Positions 1-8,623 of a stretch of 33,035 nt of DNA are shown piece after piece. This DNA comes from JAFAZJ01 sp964437145. Its GTDB lineage: Bacteria; Pseudomonadota; Alphaproteobacteria; Reyranellales; Reyranellaceae. The DNA is taken from NCBI GenBank assembly GCA_964437145.1, contig CAYTFW010000057.1, positions 1 to 33,035 of the forward strand, in the 5' to 3' direction. Numbering within the stretch: position 1 is the stretch's first letter; the number at the start of each line of letters is the position of its first letter. Under the pieces are notes generated by a model. That model did no database searches and had not been told where the DNA came from. It was given only the letters and a program-made list of their open reading frames with translations. A program made the translations under genes and the position numbers.

Positions 1-458
1 CCTTCACCGCGGTGGCGCAGCGCGCCGTGCCGCGTATGAAGAAGGGCGGCAGCCTGCTCACCCTCACCTACTACGGCGCCGAGCGCGTGATGCCGCACTA
101 CAACGTCATGGGCGTGGCCAAGGCCGCGCTCGAGGCCAGCGTGCGCTACCTCGCCGCCGACGTGGGCGACCTCGGCATCCGCGTCAACGCCATCTCGGCC
201 GGCCCGATCAAGACGCTCGCGGCCTCGGGCATCGGCGATTTTCGCTATATCCTGAAGTGGAACGAGCTGAACTCGCCGCTGAAGCGCAATGTCACGACGG
301 AAGAGGTCGGCGGCGCCGGCCTGTTCCTGCTGTCGGACCTCGGCAGCGGCGTCACCGGCGAGGTGATGCATGTCGATTCCGGTTATCACGTCGTCGGCAT
401 GATCAAGACGTCATCGGCGCCGCAGCTCGGCGAGCTGCTCGCCGACTTCAAGGACTGA
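1..458 (+). CDS. fabI: Enoyl-[acyl-carrier-protein] reductase FabI, C-terminal part (5' end outside window)
   Basis: NADH-dependent enoyl-ACP reductase, the last step of each round of type II fatty-acid elongation (cytosol). The frame is open from base 3 and has no start of its own, so the gene begins upstream of the window. The visible 152 residues cover the second half of the short-chain-dehydrogenase fold. The active-site stretch HYNVMGVAKA holds the FabI-type Tyr-x6-Lys. It is followed by VRVNAISAGPIKTLAASGI, a near-match to the FabI substrate loop (IRVNAISAGPIKTLAASGI as read here), and by a C-terminal GEVMHVDSGYHV segment. The aroC start lies two bases after the stop. A fabI-aroC pair is common in alphaproteobacteria. 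The family assignment is firm. Confidence 0.95.
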   Translation, partial: FTAVAQRAVPRMKKGGSLLTLTYYGAERVMPHYNVMGVAKAALEASVRYLAADVGDLGIRVNAISAGPIKTLAASGIGDFRYILKWNELNSPLKRNVTTEEVGGAGLFLLSDLGSGVTGEVMHVDSGYHVVGMIKTSSAPQLGELLADFKD

Positions 459-460
459 GT

Positions 461-1531
461 GTGGCTGGCAATACCTTCGGGCATCTCTTCCGGTTCACGA
501 GCTGGGGCGAAAGCCACGGCCCGGCGATCGGCTGCGTCGTCGACGGCGCGCCGCCACGCATCCCGTTGAGCGAAGCCGACATCCAGGCTTTTCTCGACAA
601 GCGCCGCCCCGGCACGTCGCGTTTCGTCACGCAGCGCCAGGAGCCGGACGCGGTGAAGATCCTGTCGGGCGTTTTCGAGGGCGTGACCACGGGCACGCCG
701 ATCTCGCTCATGATCGAAAACGTCGACCAGCGGTCGAAGGACTACGGCGCGATCAAGGACCAGTTCCGGCCGGCACACGCCGACTACACCTATCTGCAGA
801 AATACGGCGTGCGCGATTATCGCGGCGGCGGCCGCCAATCGGCGCGCGAGACGGCCGTGCGTGTCGCCGCCGGCGCCATCGCGCGCAAGATTCTCGGCGA
901 CGGAGTCGCCATCAGGGGCGCCGTCGTGCAGATGGGCACGCAGAAGGTCGACCGTGCCAAATGGGACTGGGACGCCGTCGGCGACAACCCCTTCTGGTGT
1001 CCCGACCGCCAAGCGGCGCAGGCCTGGGAAGGCTATCTCGACGACGTGCGCAAGCGCGGCTCCTCGGTCGGCGCGGTGATCGAGGTCGTCGCCTCCGGCG
1101 TGCCGGCCGGCCTGGGCGCGCCGATCTACGACAAGCTCGACAGCGACATCGCCCGCGCGTTGATGAGCATCAACGCGGTGAAGGGCGTGGAGATCGGCGA
1201 TGGCTTCGCCGCCGCGGCGCTTTCGGGCGAGGAAAACGCCGACGAGATGCGGATGAAGGACGGCAAGGTGACGTTCCTCGCCAACCACGCTGGTGGAATC
1301 CTCGGCGGCATCTCCTCCGGCCAGGACATCGTCGCGCGCATGGCGGTGAAGCCGACCAGCTCGATCCTGACGCCGGTGCGCAGCGTCGATCGGCACGGCA
1401 ACGACATCGAGATCCGCACCACCGGCCGGCACGATCCCTGCGTCGGCATTCGCGCCACCCCGGTCGCCGAGGCGATGATCGCCTGCGTGCTGGCCGACCA
1501 CCTGCTGCGCCATCGCGCGCAGTGCGGCTGA
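461..1531 (+). CDS. aroC: Chorismate synthase
   Basis: Converts 5-enolpyruvylshikimate-3-phosphate to chorismate, the last shikimate-pathway step, using reduced FMN. The GTG at 461 is chosen because it yields the conserved family N-terminus (MAGNTFGHLFRFTSWGESHG); frames further upstream run inside fabI. The product is 356 residues, normal for the family. All three family signatures are present: GESHGPAIGCVVDG near residue 17, GGGRQSARETAVRVAAGAIA near residue 125, and RHDPCVGIRATPVAEA near the C-terminus. The start is two bases after the fabI stop, and its stop overlaps the next ATG in a TGATG junction, so translational coupling is likely. Nothing essential is missing. Confidence 0.97.
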   Translation: MAGNTFGHLFRFTSWGESHGPAIGCVVDGAPPRIPLSEADIQAFLDKRRPGTSRFVTQRQEPDAVKILSGVFEGVTTGTPISLMIENVDQRSKDYGAIKDQFRPAHADYTYLQKYGVRDYRGGGRQSARETAVRVAAGAIARKILGDGVAIRGAVVQMGTQKVDRAKWDWDAVGDNPFWCPDRQAAQAWEGYLDDVRKRGSSVGAVIEVVASGVPAGLGAPIYDKLDSDIARALMSINAVKGVEIGDGFAAAALSGEENADEMRMKDGKVTFLANHAGGILGGISSGQDIVARMAVKPTSSILTPVRSVDRHGNDIEIRTTGRHDPCVGIRATPVAEAMIACVLADHLLRHRAQCG

Positions 1532-2052
1532 TGGCCAAGCGCGAGCGCCTCGAAGTCCGCTTCAGCCAGACCTTCCACATCACGCTGGCGGCGATCGGCG
1601 TGATCCTGCCGGCCGTGGCGGCGATCTGGCTGGCGATCAACTACGAGCGGCTGGGCAGCGAGGGATCGGGCGGCCGCTTCGTGTGGCTGGGCCTCTGCGC
1701 GGCGGGCCTGCTGTACTACGCCGGCCGCGCCATCGCGCGCCTGCGCGAGACGCGCCCGCAGATCATCGTCGACAACAAGGGCGTGTGGCTGGGCTTTGGC
1801 CGCGACGTGCTGCTGCCCTGGGCCGACATCCGCCTCGCCCGCCCGCGCGGCATCCGCCGCACCCTGCAGATCGGCATCACGCCCGAGCTTTACGGCCGCC
1901 TGAACCTGTCGCTGTTCAATCTCGACGACAACTTGACCGCGGTTCCCGGTGGTGGCGCTTCGGTTGGGGTGCGCTTCAACGGCCTGGACCGGCCGATGCG
2001 CGACCTGTACGAGGCCATCAGGGCCTGGAAACCCGGCCTGCCCGTGCGTTGA
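1531..2052 (+). CDS. Small two-span membrane protein of unknown function, possibly PH-like
   Basis: Function not recognised with certainty. The 173-residue product begins with a basic stretch, followed by two hydrophobic segments (about residues 16-36 and 49-68). A soluble C-terminal half of about 100 residues contains a beta-rich pattern (PQIIVDNKGVWLGFGRDVLLPWADI) and ends in an amphipathic helix (RPMRDLYEAIRAWK). Two N-terminal membrane helices followed by an 'I-x-D-x-x-G-x-x-x-x-x-x-x-x-x-W-x-x-I' domain are reminiscent of small bacterial PH-domain or STM3941-like membrane proteins. That is resemblance only. The ATG at 1531 overlaps the aroC stop by one base, so expression is probably coupled to aroC. 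Confidence 0.75.
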   Translation: MAKRERLEVRFSQTFHITLAAIGVILPAVAAIWLAINYERLGSEGSGGRFVWLGLCAAGLLYYAGRAIARLRETRPQIIVDNKGVWLGFGRDVLLPWADIRLARPRGIRRTLQIGITPELYGRLNLSLFNLDDNLTAVPGGGASVGVRFNGLDRPMRDLYEAIRAWKPGLPVR

Positions 2053-2060
2053 GGACCAAT

Positions 2061-2633
2061 ATGCCGCAGCCTACCCATCTCTGGAAGCTCGACATCCCCT
2101 CCGCCGACCCGACGGAGGAGGATCTCAAGAAGTACTGGGCGAAGTGCGTCGAGAAGCTTGGCATGGTGCCCAACGTCATCCGCGCCGTCTCGACCAACCC
2201 CAAGAAGGCCCGCGCCTTCATCTCGATGTACAACGAGCTGATGCTGGGCGAGTCCGGCCTGAGCAAGCTCGAGCGCGAGATGGTCGCGGTTGTCGTGTCG
2301 AGCGCCAATCGCTGCTACTACTGCCTCGTCGCCCACGGCCAGGCCGTGCGCCAGTATTCCGGCGACCCGCAGCTCGGCGAGATGCTGGTGATGAACTACC
2401 GCGTCGCCGAGCTGCCGGCGCGCCAGCGCGCCATGCTCGACTTCGCCTGGAAGCTCACCTTGAGCCCCTTCGATGTCGGCGACGCCGATCGCGAGGCGCT
2501 GCGCAAGCTGGGCTTCAGCGAGCGCGACCTGTACGATCTGTGCGACGTGGTGGCGTTCTTCAACATGTCCAACCGCATGGCGCATGGCACGGAGATGATG
2601 CCCAACGCCGATTATCACGCGCAGAGCCGCTGA
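2061..2633 (+). CDS. AhpD-like carboxymuconolactone decarboxylase family protein (peroxidase-related)
   Basis: A 190-residue all-helical protein of the AhpD/CMD superfamily, members of which use a Cys-x-x-Cys pair for hydroperoxide or disulfide chemistry. The motif CYYCLVAHG places Cys85 and Cys88 with His92, preceded by KLEREMVAVVVSSANR, the usual Glu-rich helix before the redox pair. Length and layout match the 'uncharacterised peroxidase-related enzyme' subgroup rather than true carboxymuconolactone decarboxylases, which lack this CxxC. The ATG at 2061 has GAGGA at 2051-2055. The stop TGA (2631-2633) overlaps the ATG of the radical SAM gene by one base. The physiological substrate is unknown. 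Confidence 0.9.
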   Translation: MPQPTHLWKLDIPSADPTEEDLKKYWAKCVEKLGMVPNVIRAVSTNPKKARAFISMYNELMLGESGLSKLEREMVAVVVSSANRCYYCLVAHGQAVRQYSGDPQLGEMLVMNYRVAELPARQRAMLDFAWKLTLSPFDVGDADREALRKLGFSERDLYDLCDVVAFFNMSNRMAHGTEMMPNADYHAQSR

Positions 2634-3601
2634 TGCCCGACACGACCCTACCGATCGACAGCGGCACGGAGCCGACCCGCCTGCGGGTTGAAGCGTCGTC
2701 GTTCTGCCAGCTGCGGTGCCCGTCCTGCCCGACCACTGAGCGGGCGATCGACGCGCATGTCGGCAAGGGATTCCTCAAGCCCCAGGACTTCGCCGCCCTG
2801 CTCGACGCCAATCCCGCCGTGCGCGAGATCGAGCTGTCGAACTACGGCGAGGCGCTGATGAATCCCGGGATGCCGGACATCCTGCGCATCGCGCATGAGC
2901 GCGGCGTGGCGACCATGATCGCCAACGGCGCGAACCTCAACACGGCGTCGCCTGCGGCGCTCGAGGCGCTGGTGCGTTACCGCGTGCAATCGATCATGTG
3001 CTCGATCGACGGCGCCACGCAGGAGACCTACGAGAAGTACCGGGTGCGCGGCAACCTCGAGAAGGTCCTGGCGAACATCCGCGCCATCAACGACTGGAAA
3101 GCGAAGCTCGGCATCGACGAGCCGCTGCTGGTCTGGCGCATGATCCTGTTCGAGCACAACAAGCACGAGGTCGAGCTCGCGCACGCCATGGCGACGCAGC
3201 TCGGCATGCGCTTCAAGCTCAAGCTCAGCTGGGACGAGGACATCGCGCCGACCGAGGTGACGCCCGAGGTGATGCGCTGGCTCGACACGCCGGCGGTGCG
3301 CCGCTCCGATTGGGAAGCGCAGACCGGCGAGACCTATCTCGCCAGCATGTGCGAGCAGCTCTGGGACGAGCCGCAGATCAACTGGGACGGCAAGGTGCTG
3401 GGCTGCTGCCGCAATTTCTGGGGCGATTTCGGCGGCAACGTCTTCAAGCAGAGCATGGCGGAGGCGCTGGGCCACGAGAAGATGCGCCACGCCAAGGCGA
3501 TGCTGCGCGGCGAGGCTGGCGAGCGCGCCGATATCCCCTGCTCCACCTGCGACATCTACCACAAGCGCCGCGCCGCGGCGCAGTGGATCAACCGGCCTTA
3601 G
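2633..3601 (+). CDS. Radical SAM protein with SPASM-type C-terminal cluster domain
   Basis: A 322-residue radical S-adenosylmethionine enzyme. The [4Fe-4S]-SAM motif is C25-x3-C29-x2-C32 in the segment SSFCQLRCPSCPTTE. A GEALMNPGMPDI stretch (GGE-like SAM-binding region) and SIDGATQETYEKYRVRG, typical of this superfamily, follow. The C-terminal part carries Cys240, Cys258, Cys259, Cys303 and Cys306, with the INWDGKVLGCCRNFWGDFGGN pattern of SPASM/Twitch domains that bind an auxiliary Fe-S cluster. No small precursor peptide is visible beside it. The nearest partner is the CMD protein, with a TGATG overlap. SPASM enzymes modify peptides or small molecules; which applies here cannot be read from the sequence. 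Confidence 0.92.
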   Translation: MPDTTLPIDSGTEPTRLRVEASSFCQLRCPSCPTTERAIDAHVGKGFLKPQDFAALLDANPAVREIELSNYGEALMNPGMPDILRIAHERGVATMIANGANLNTASPAALEALVRYRVQSIMCSIDGATQETYEKYRVRGNLEKVLANIRAINDWKAKLGIDEPLLVWRMILFEHNKHEVELAHAMATQLGMRFKLKLSWDEDIAPTEVTPEVMRWLDTPAVRRSDWEAQTGETYLASMCEQLWDEPQINWDGKVLGCCRNFWGDFGGNVFKQSMAEALGHEKMRHAKAMLRGEAGERADIPCSTCDIYHKRRAAAQWINRP

Positions 3602-3607
3602 CTTTCT

Positions 3608-3665
3608 GGGACCGCCGGCGTCCCGCCGGCCTCCTGCGAAGAGCCGGCGAGACGCCGGCGGTCCC
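3608..3665. repeat. Long inverted repeat between convergent genes, likely bidirectional terminator
   Basis: Arms 3608-3630 and 3643-3665 (23 nt each, 22 of 23 complementary) start GGGACCGCCGGCGTC and flank a 12-nt loop. The element fills almost the whole gap between the stop of the radical SAM gene (3601) and the stop of livM (3668). No U-run follows on either strand. It resembles a dispersed GC-rich palindromic element more than a canonical intrinsic terminator, but its position suits a transcription end or mRNA-stabilising role for both operons. Confidence 0.85.
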
Positions 3666-3667
3666 AA

Positions 3668-4657
3668 TCAAGCCGTCGCCTTCGCTGGCTTCGCCGTCGG
3701 CTTACGTCGCAGATCGAGCAGGCTGCCCAAGATACCCTTGGGCAGGAAGATGATGAACACGACCAGCAGCACGCCGTAGACGAGGTTGTCCCAGCCCACC
3801 GCCTTGGTGCCGAAGCCGATGCGCAGCGCCTCGGCCATCATAATGGTGATGATGGCGCCCACGGTCGGGCCGAGCGAGACGTAGATGCCGCCGACGACGA
3901 CGGCGAAGACCATCTGCAGCGACACAGCGATGCCGCTCACCGTGTCGGGCGAGATGAACATCTGGTACTGGCAATAGAGCGCGCCGGCGAGCGCCGTCAT
4001 CACGGCGCTGAGCACGGTGATCTTCAGCTTCTCGGCGGTGACGTTGACGCCCGCGGCGGCCGAGGCGTCCTCGTCCTCGGAGATCGCCTCCATGGCGTAG
4101 CGCGCCATGCTGCGGTCGACGAAGTGCCAGACGGCGAGGCCGACCACCCACACCCCCAGCGCGATCAGATACCAGGTCTCCTTGTCGGTGAACTGCAGGG
4201 CGGCCAGCCCGCTGCCCTTGGTGCGCTCCGGCGTGTAGCCCAGCGAGCCGCCGGTCCAATCGCGCGTCGCGGTGATGACCTGCAGCACGATGCCGGACAG
4301 GGCGAGCGTCACCAGGGCGAAGTAATGGCCGGTGATTCGGAAGCGGAAGCACGGATAGGCGACGATCAGAGCCAGCACGCCGGCGGTCAGCATCGCCGTC
4401 GGGATCCCGATCCACGGCGAGACGCCGAGATGGTTCCACATCAGCGCCGTGACATAGGCGCCGATCCCCATGAAGCCGCCATGGCCCAGCGACACCAGCC
4501 CGAAGCGGCCCATCATCGACCACGAGGTGTAGGCGAAGGACCAGATCAGGATGAGGATCAGGATGTGCAGCGGATAGGCCGAACGGTAGACGAACGGCAG
4601 CAGAATCAGGGCGAGAAGCCCGACGCCGCCGAGGATCTGGTTGCGCGAGAGGCTCAT
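3668..4657 (-). CDS. livM: Branched-chain amino acid-type ABC transporter permease LivM
   Basis: Inner-membrane permease of a high-affinity Liv-type importer. The 329-residue start MSLSRNQILGG (ATG at 4657) is preferred because it overlaps the livH stop as ATGA. It has about eight to ten hydrophobic segments, the family's FGLVSLGHGGFMGIGAYV segment near residue 50, and the cytoplasmic coupling loop AISEDEDASAAAGVNVTAEKL that contacts the ATPases. The tail is basic and alanine-rich (RRKPTAKPAKATA). It is the last gene of the operon and ends at the hairpin 3608-3665. Substrate specificity lies with the binding protein and is not readable from the permease. Confidence 0.95.
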   Translation of the reverse strand: MSLSRNQILGGVGLLALILLPFVYRSAYPLHILILILIWSFAYTSWSMMGRFGLVSLGHGGFMGIGAYVTALMWNHLGVSPWIGIPTAMLTAGVLALIVAYPCFRFRITGHYFALVTLALSGIVLQVITATRDWTGGSLGYTPERTKGSGLAALQFTDKETWYLIALGVWVVGLAVWHFVDRSMARYAMEAISEDEDASAAAGVNVTAEKLKITVLSAVMTALAGALYCQYQMFISPDTVSGIAVSLQMVFAVVVGGIYVSLGPTVGAIITIMMAEALRIGFGTKAVGWDNLVYGVLLVVFIIFLPKGILGSLLDLRRKPTAKPAKATA

Positions 4658-5526
4658 GAGCGCCTCGCCAGCAGGCCGCCGGGTCGGATGAACATCATCA
4701 CGATGAAGAAGCCGAAGGCCAGCACGTAGCCCCACTCCAGATCCGACGCCAGGCTGCCGATGGCGATGATCTCGGCGAACACGAAGGCGGCGATGAAGCC
4801 GCCGATCAGATTGCCCAGCCCGCCGAGCACGCAGATCAGGAAGGTGATCGGCCCGAAGCTGAGCCCGACGAAGGGATGCACGTCGTATTGCAGCACCAGC
4901 ACGCAGGCGCCCAGCCCGGCCAGGCCGCCGCCCAGCGCCGAGGTGATGAGGTAGATGCGCCGGCTGTCGACGCCCATCAGGGTCATGATCTGGCGATCCT
5001 GCGCGATGGCGCGGATGGCGATGCCGGTATAGGTGCGGGTCAGGAAGAGATAGACCAGCACCATGCCGACCAGCGCCGCGCCGAAAGCGATCAGGCGCGG
5101 ATAGGAGATGAACATATTACCGACCTCGAGCACCGGCAGGCGGATGCCGAGGTTGCGGAACTCGATGCCGAAGGCGACGGTGGCGAAGCTCTGCAGGAAG
5201 AACAGCACGCCGCCGGTGGCCAGCAGCTGATTGATCGGCGGGGCGTTGAGCAGCGGCTCGATGACGATGTAGTGCAGCGCCATGCCGAGCGCCGCGACCA
5301 GCGCGATGCAGGCGATCACCGCCAGCGGGATCGGCACGCCGTAGACCGTCACCAGGAAGTACATGCCGTACATGCCGACCATGATCAGCTCGGCGTAGCA
5401 GATCCAGGTTACGTCGATGACGCCGAAGATCAGGTTCAGCCCCAGCGCGAGCAGCGCCAGCAGGCCGCCCAGCAGGATGCCGTTGATCACGGCCTCGGCC
5501 ATCTCGATGCTGAACAGGAAATCCAT
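4654..5526 (-). CDS. livH: Branched-chain amino acid-type ABC transporter permease LivH
   Basis: Second permease of the importer: 290 residues, almost entirely membrane segments. The N-terminal NGILLGGLLALLALGLNLIFGVID is the classical LivH opening. AIAQDRQIMTLMGVDSRRIYLI is the cytoplasmic coupling loop equivalent to the EAA motif. The C-terminal GGLGNLIGGFIAAFVFAEI stretch is also typical. The start ATG at 5526 has a GAGGAG Shine-Dalgarno that overlaps the livF stop codon region, and the stop overlaps the livM start. The length is normal for the family. Confidence 0.95.
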   Translation of the reverse strand: MDFLFSIEMAEAVINGILLGGLLALLALGLNLIFGVIDVTWICYAELIMVGMYGMYFLVTVYGVPIPLAVIACIALVAALGMALHYIVIEPLLNAPPINQLLATGGVLFFLQSFATVAFGIEFRNLGIRLPVLEVGNMFISYPRLIAFGAALVGMVLVYLFLTRTYTGIAIRAIAQDRQIMTLMGVDSRRIYLITSALGGGLAGLGACVLVLQYDVHPFVGLSFGPITFLICVLGGLGNLIGGFIAAFVFAEIIAIGSLASDLEWGYVLAFGFFIVMMFIRPGGLLARRS

Positions 5527-5538
5527 CGCGAACTCTCC

Positions 5539-6243
<705 letters not shown>

Positions 6244-6248
6244 GGCGC

Positions 6249-7001
6249 TCAGCCTCCGCTGCCGGTCGCGGCCTGCACCGCGCTCGCATCGGTGCCGAGA
6301 TAGACCTCGATCACCTTCGGATCGTGCGCGACCGCCGAGGGCAGGCCTTCGGAAATCTTCTCGCCGTGATCGAGCACCATGACGCGGTCGACCACGCGCA
6401 TCAGCACGCCCATGATGTGCTCGACCCAGATGATGGTGATGCCGAGTTCCTTGCGGATACGACGCAACATGTCGGCGGCCTGATCCATTTCGTGCTCGTC
6501 GAGCCCGCCTAGGCTCTCGTCGGCGAGCAGCAGTCGCGGACCGGTGGCCAGCGCCTTGGCCAGCTCCAGCTTCTTCAGTCCAGCGGCGCCCAGGCCGTCG
6601 ACCGAGGCGTCGCGGTCGGTCGGCAGGCCGACCATCGCCAACGCCTTCTCGGCGGCGTCGAAGGCTTTCGACTTCGAGTGGCTGCCCTGGCCGTAGTAGC
6701 CGGCCAGCGCCACGTTGTCGAAGATCGACAGGCGGCGGAACGGCCGCGGGATCTGGAAGGTGCGGCCGATGCCGCGGTTGATGATCCAGTGCGGCGCGTG
6801 CCCCGCGATCTGGCGCCCTTCGAACAGGATCGATCCCGCCGTCGGCGCCAAAGTGCCGGACAGCATGTTGAAAATGGTGCTCTTGCCCGAGCCGTTGGGG
6901 CCGATCAGGCCGAGGATCTCGCCCTGATCGACCTTGAAGGACACGTTGTTCACCGCCGTGAAGCCGCCAAAGCGCTTCACGAGTCCATCGACGCTCAACA
7001 C
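6249..7001 (-). CDS. livG: Liv-type ABC transporter ATP-binding protein LivG, variant signature motif
   Basis: Second ATPase, 250 residues. Walker A GPNGSGKS is at residues 34-41, and the Q-loop region GRTFQIPRPF is typical of LivG. The signature motif, normally LSYGQ or similar, reads LGAAGLKKLELAKAL (from residue 137), and Walker B is LLLADESLGGL with Glu162 kept but Pro replaced by Ser. The switch histidine is present in IIWVEHIMGVL. A subset of Liv-type ATPases is known to carry such LGxAxLK signatures, so this need not be a defect. The GTG start at 7001 has no good Shine-Dalgarno and lies 37 bases after the binding-protein stop, so the exact start is uncertain. Confidence 0.9.
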   Translation of the reverse strand: MLSVDGLVKRFGGFTAVNNVSFKVDQGEILGLIGPNGSGKSTIFNMLSGTLAPTAGSILFEGRQIAGHAPHWIINRGIGRTFQIPRPFRRLSIFDNVALAGYYGQGSHSKSKAFDAAEKALAMVGLPTDRDASVDGLGAAGLKKLELAKALATGPRLLLADESLGGLDEHEMDQAADMLRRIRKELGITIIWVEHIMGVLMRVVDRVMVLDHGEKISEGLPSAVAHDPKVIEVYLGTDASAVQAATGSGG

Positions 7002-7038
7002 GAGAGGACCGTACCGCTGGTCGCGCTCACTCGGAGGG

Positions 7039-8343
7039 TCACTTCATCGCGTAGGGCGAGGTCGCCGGGAATGGCAACACCGCCTCACGCTGGGCCTGGC
7101 TCTTGGGCCACACGATATGCGCCTGATCGTCGATGTACTGCACGATCACCGGGAAGGCGCGCGCGTTCTGCCCGGCCATCGGCGAGCCCTCGCCCTCGAA
7201 CTTCACGCCGAAGCCCAGCATCGTGCCGCCTTCCTGCAGGTCGACCTCGAGCGCCGCCTTGCGCAGCGCGTCGGCGTCGATGCCGCCGTGCTTGCTGATG
7301 GCGCGCGGCAGCACCTCGGTGAAGAAGACGTAGGCGTTCGAGGCCGCCATGCCGACATGCGCCGACTTGATGGTGGTGCCCGGCCGCGCCTTCTCGTACT
7401 CGGTGCCGACCATGGCGATCAGCGGCGGCAGCTTGGCGTCGAGCGCCTTCTGGTTGGACTGCCAGATCGAGATCGGATCGACGTTGAAGAAGTGGTTGAC
7501 GTCCTTACCGAGCGCTTCCTTCAGCTTGTCGTAGACGCCATAGCCGGCACCGTGGCCGACCAGGGCGTTGAAGCGCAGCCCGCCCTCGCGCGCCTGGCGC
7601 AGGAACAGCGAGATGTCGGGGTTGTAGCCGGTGTGGAAGAGCACGTCGGGCCGCGCGCGGCGCAGCTTGGTGACCAGCGCCGAGAGATCAGGCGCGGTCG
7701 CGGCGTAGCCTTCCTTCAGCACCACTTGGAAGCCGGCCTTCTTGGCGCCTTCCTCGTTGCCTTTGGAGACATCGACGCCATAGGCGCCGTCCTCGTGGAT
7801 GATCGCCACGCGCAGGTCCTTGGGCTCCTTGCCGAACTTGGACTGGCTGTGGGCGGCGATGAAATCCATCGACATCAGGCCGAACTGCCGGCCGCTGGGC
7901 TGGGCGCGGAACACGTACTTCAGATTGCGGTTCTCGAGCACCGCCGAGGAGATGCACGTGGTGATCCACATGAACTTCTTCATCTGCTCGACGCGCGCCG
8001 CCGCCGGCACGCATTGCGCCGAGGAGTAGAAGCCGAGCAGCATGTCGACCTTCTCCTGCTCGACCAGGCGCACCGCCTCGTTGATGGCGACGTCGGGCTT
8101 GCTCTGCGCGTCGGCGTAGACCGCCTCGATCTTGTAGCCGGCGACGCCGCCCTGCTTGATGAAGTGATCGATCATGATCTTGGCGCCCAGCGCCTGCAGG
8201 TCGGAGCCGCCGCCGGCCAGCGGGCCGGTGTAGTCGTAGATCACGCCGATCTTGAGCTTCTTCTCCTGCGCCTGGGCGACGCCCAAGGTCAGGGCGGCGA
8301 TTGCCACGCCACCCAACAGCAGGCCGAACGCGCGCTTCATCAT
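7039..8343 (-). CDS. Periplasmic substrate-binding protein of Liv-type ABC transporter
   Basis: Extracytoplasmic ligand-binding protein (type I periplasmic-binding fold, Peripla_BP_6/LivJ class), 434 residues. ATG 8343 is chosen because GGGAGGA precedes it by five bases and it opens a clean Sec leader, MMKRAFGLLLGGVAIAALTLGVAQAQ, with an AQA-Q cleavage site. A second ATG directly follows and could also serve. The mature part starts KKLKIGVIYDYTGPLAGGGSD, the usual family N-terminus. Sequence reading does not settle the ligand: branched-chain amino acids, amides, urea or aromatic acids are all possible in this class. It is first in the operon, behind the promoter at 8387-8415. Confidence 0.93.
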   Translation of the reverse strand: MMKRAFGLLLGGVAIAALTLGVAQAQEKKLKIGVIYDYTGPLAGGGSDLQALGAKIMIDHFIKQGGVAGYKIEAVYADAQSKPDVAINEAVRLVEQEKVDMLLGFYSSAQCVPAAARVEQMKKFMWITTCISSAVLENRNLKYVFRAQPSGRQFGLMSMDFIAAHSQSKFGKEPKDLRVAIIHEDGAYGVDVSKGNEEGAKKAGFQVVLKEGYAATAPDLSALVTKLRRARPDVLFHTGYNPDISLFLRQAREGGLRFNALVGHGAGYGVYDKLKEALGKDVNHFFNVDPISIWQSNQKALDAKLPPLIAMVGTEYEKARPGTTIKSAHVGMAASNAYVFFTEVLPRAISKHGGIDADALRKAALEVDLQEGGTMLGFGVKFEGEGSPMAGQNARAFPVIVQYIDDQAHIVWPKSQAQREAVLPFPATSPYAMK

Positions 8344-8386
8344 GAAGTCCTCCCGGGCGACACAGCGCCAGATTCTTGTTGGCGCG

Positions 8387-8415
8387 ATCACACGGGCTGG
8401 ACACCGCAATGTCAA
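8387..8415 (-). promoter_or_regulatory. Putative sigma70 promoter of the Liv-type operon
   Basis: On the minus strand a perfect TTGACA (8410-8415) is followed after 17 bases by TGTGAT (8387-8392; four of six matches to the -10 consensus). Transcription would start near 8380, giving a leader of about 37 bases before the ATG at 8343. The position upstream of the first operon gene supports it. No operator is recognised. Confidence 0.6.
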
Positions 8416-8484
8416 GCGCCGTGGCCGGCTGGGCGACCACGCCGCGAAAAACAGCCAGAGATTTCGTTCCTGGTATCAGCGGGT

Positions 8485-8490
8485 TATACT
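8485..8490 (+). promoter_or_regulatory. Putative -10 element of the tRNA-Thr promoter
   Basis: TATACT at 8485-8490 would place the transcription start about two bases before the mature tRNA 5' end at 8499. The matching -35 region (around 8462-8468, TTTCGTT) is weak. A short leader of this kind is plausible for a tRNA gene. Confidence 0.45.
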
Positions 8491-8498
8491 CCCCGCAT

Positions 8499-8573
8499 GC
8501 CGGGTTAGCTCAGGGGTAGAGCAACCGCCTTGTAAGCGGTAGGTCGTCGGTTCAATTCCGACACCCGGCACCA
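8499..8573 (+). tRNA. tRNA-Thr (anticodon TGT)
   Basis: A 75-nt cloverleaf can be folded by eye. The acceptor stem GCCGGGT pairs with ACCCGGC, the D arm is GCTC-AGGGGTA-GAGC, and the anticodon stem ACCGC/GCGGT encloses the loop CTTGTAA with anticodon TGT. The T arm is GTCGG-TTCAATT-CCGAC, followed by discriminator A and an encoded CCA. The anticodon reads ACA threonine codons. The next gene, a glycosyltransferase, starts 50 bases downstream, so the tRNA marks the left edge of the glycan region. Confidence 0.97.
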
Positions 8574-8623
8574 GGCGCGCGGCCGACGGTTCCCTCCCGG
8601 CGGTGCCAACGCGAGGACATAAC

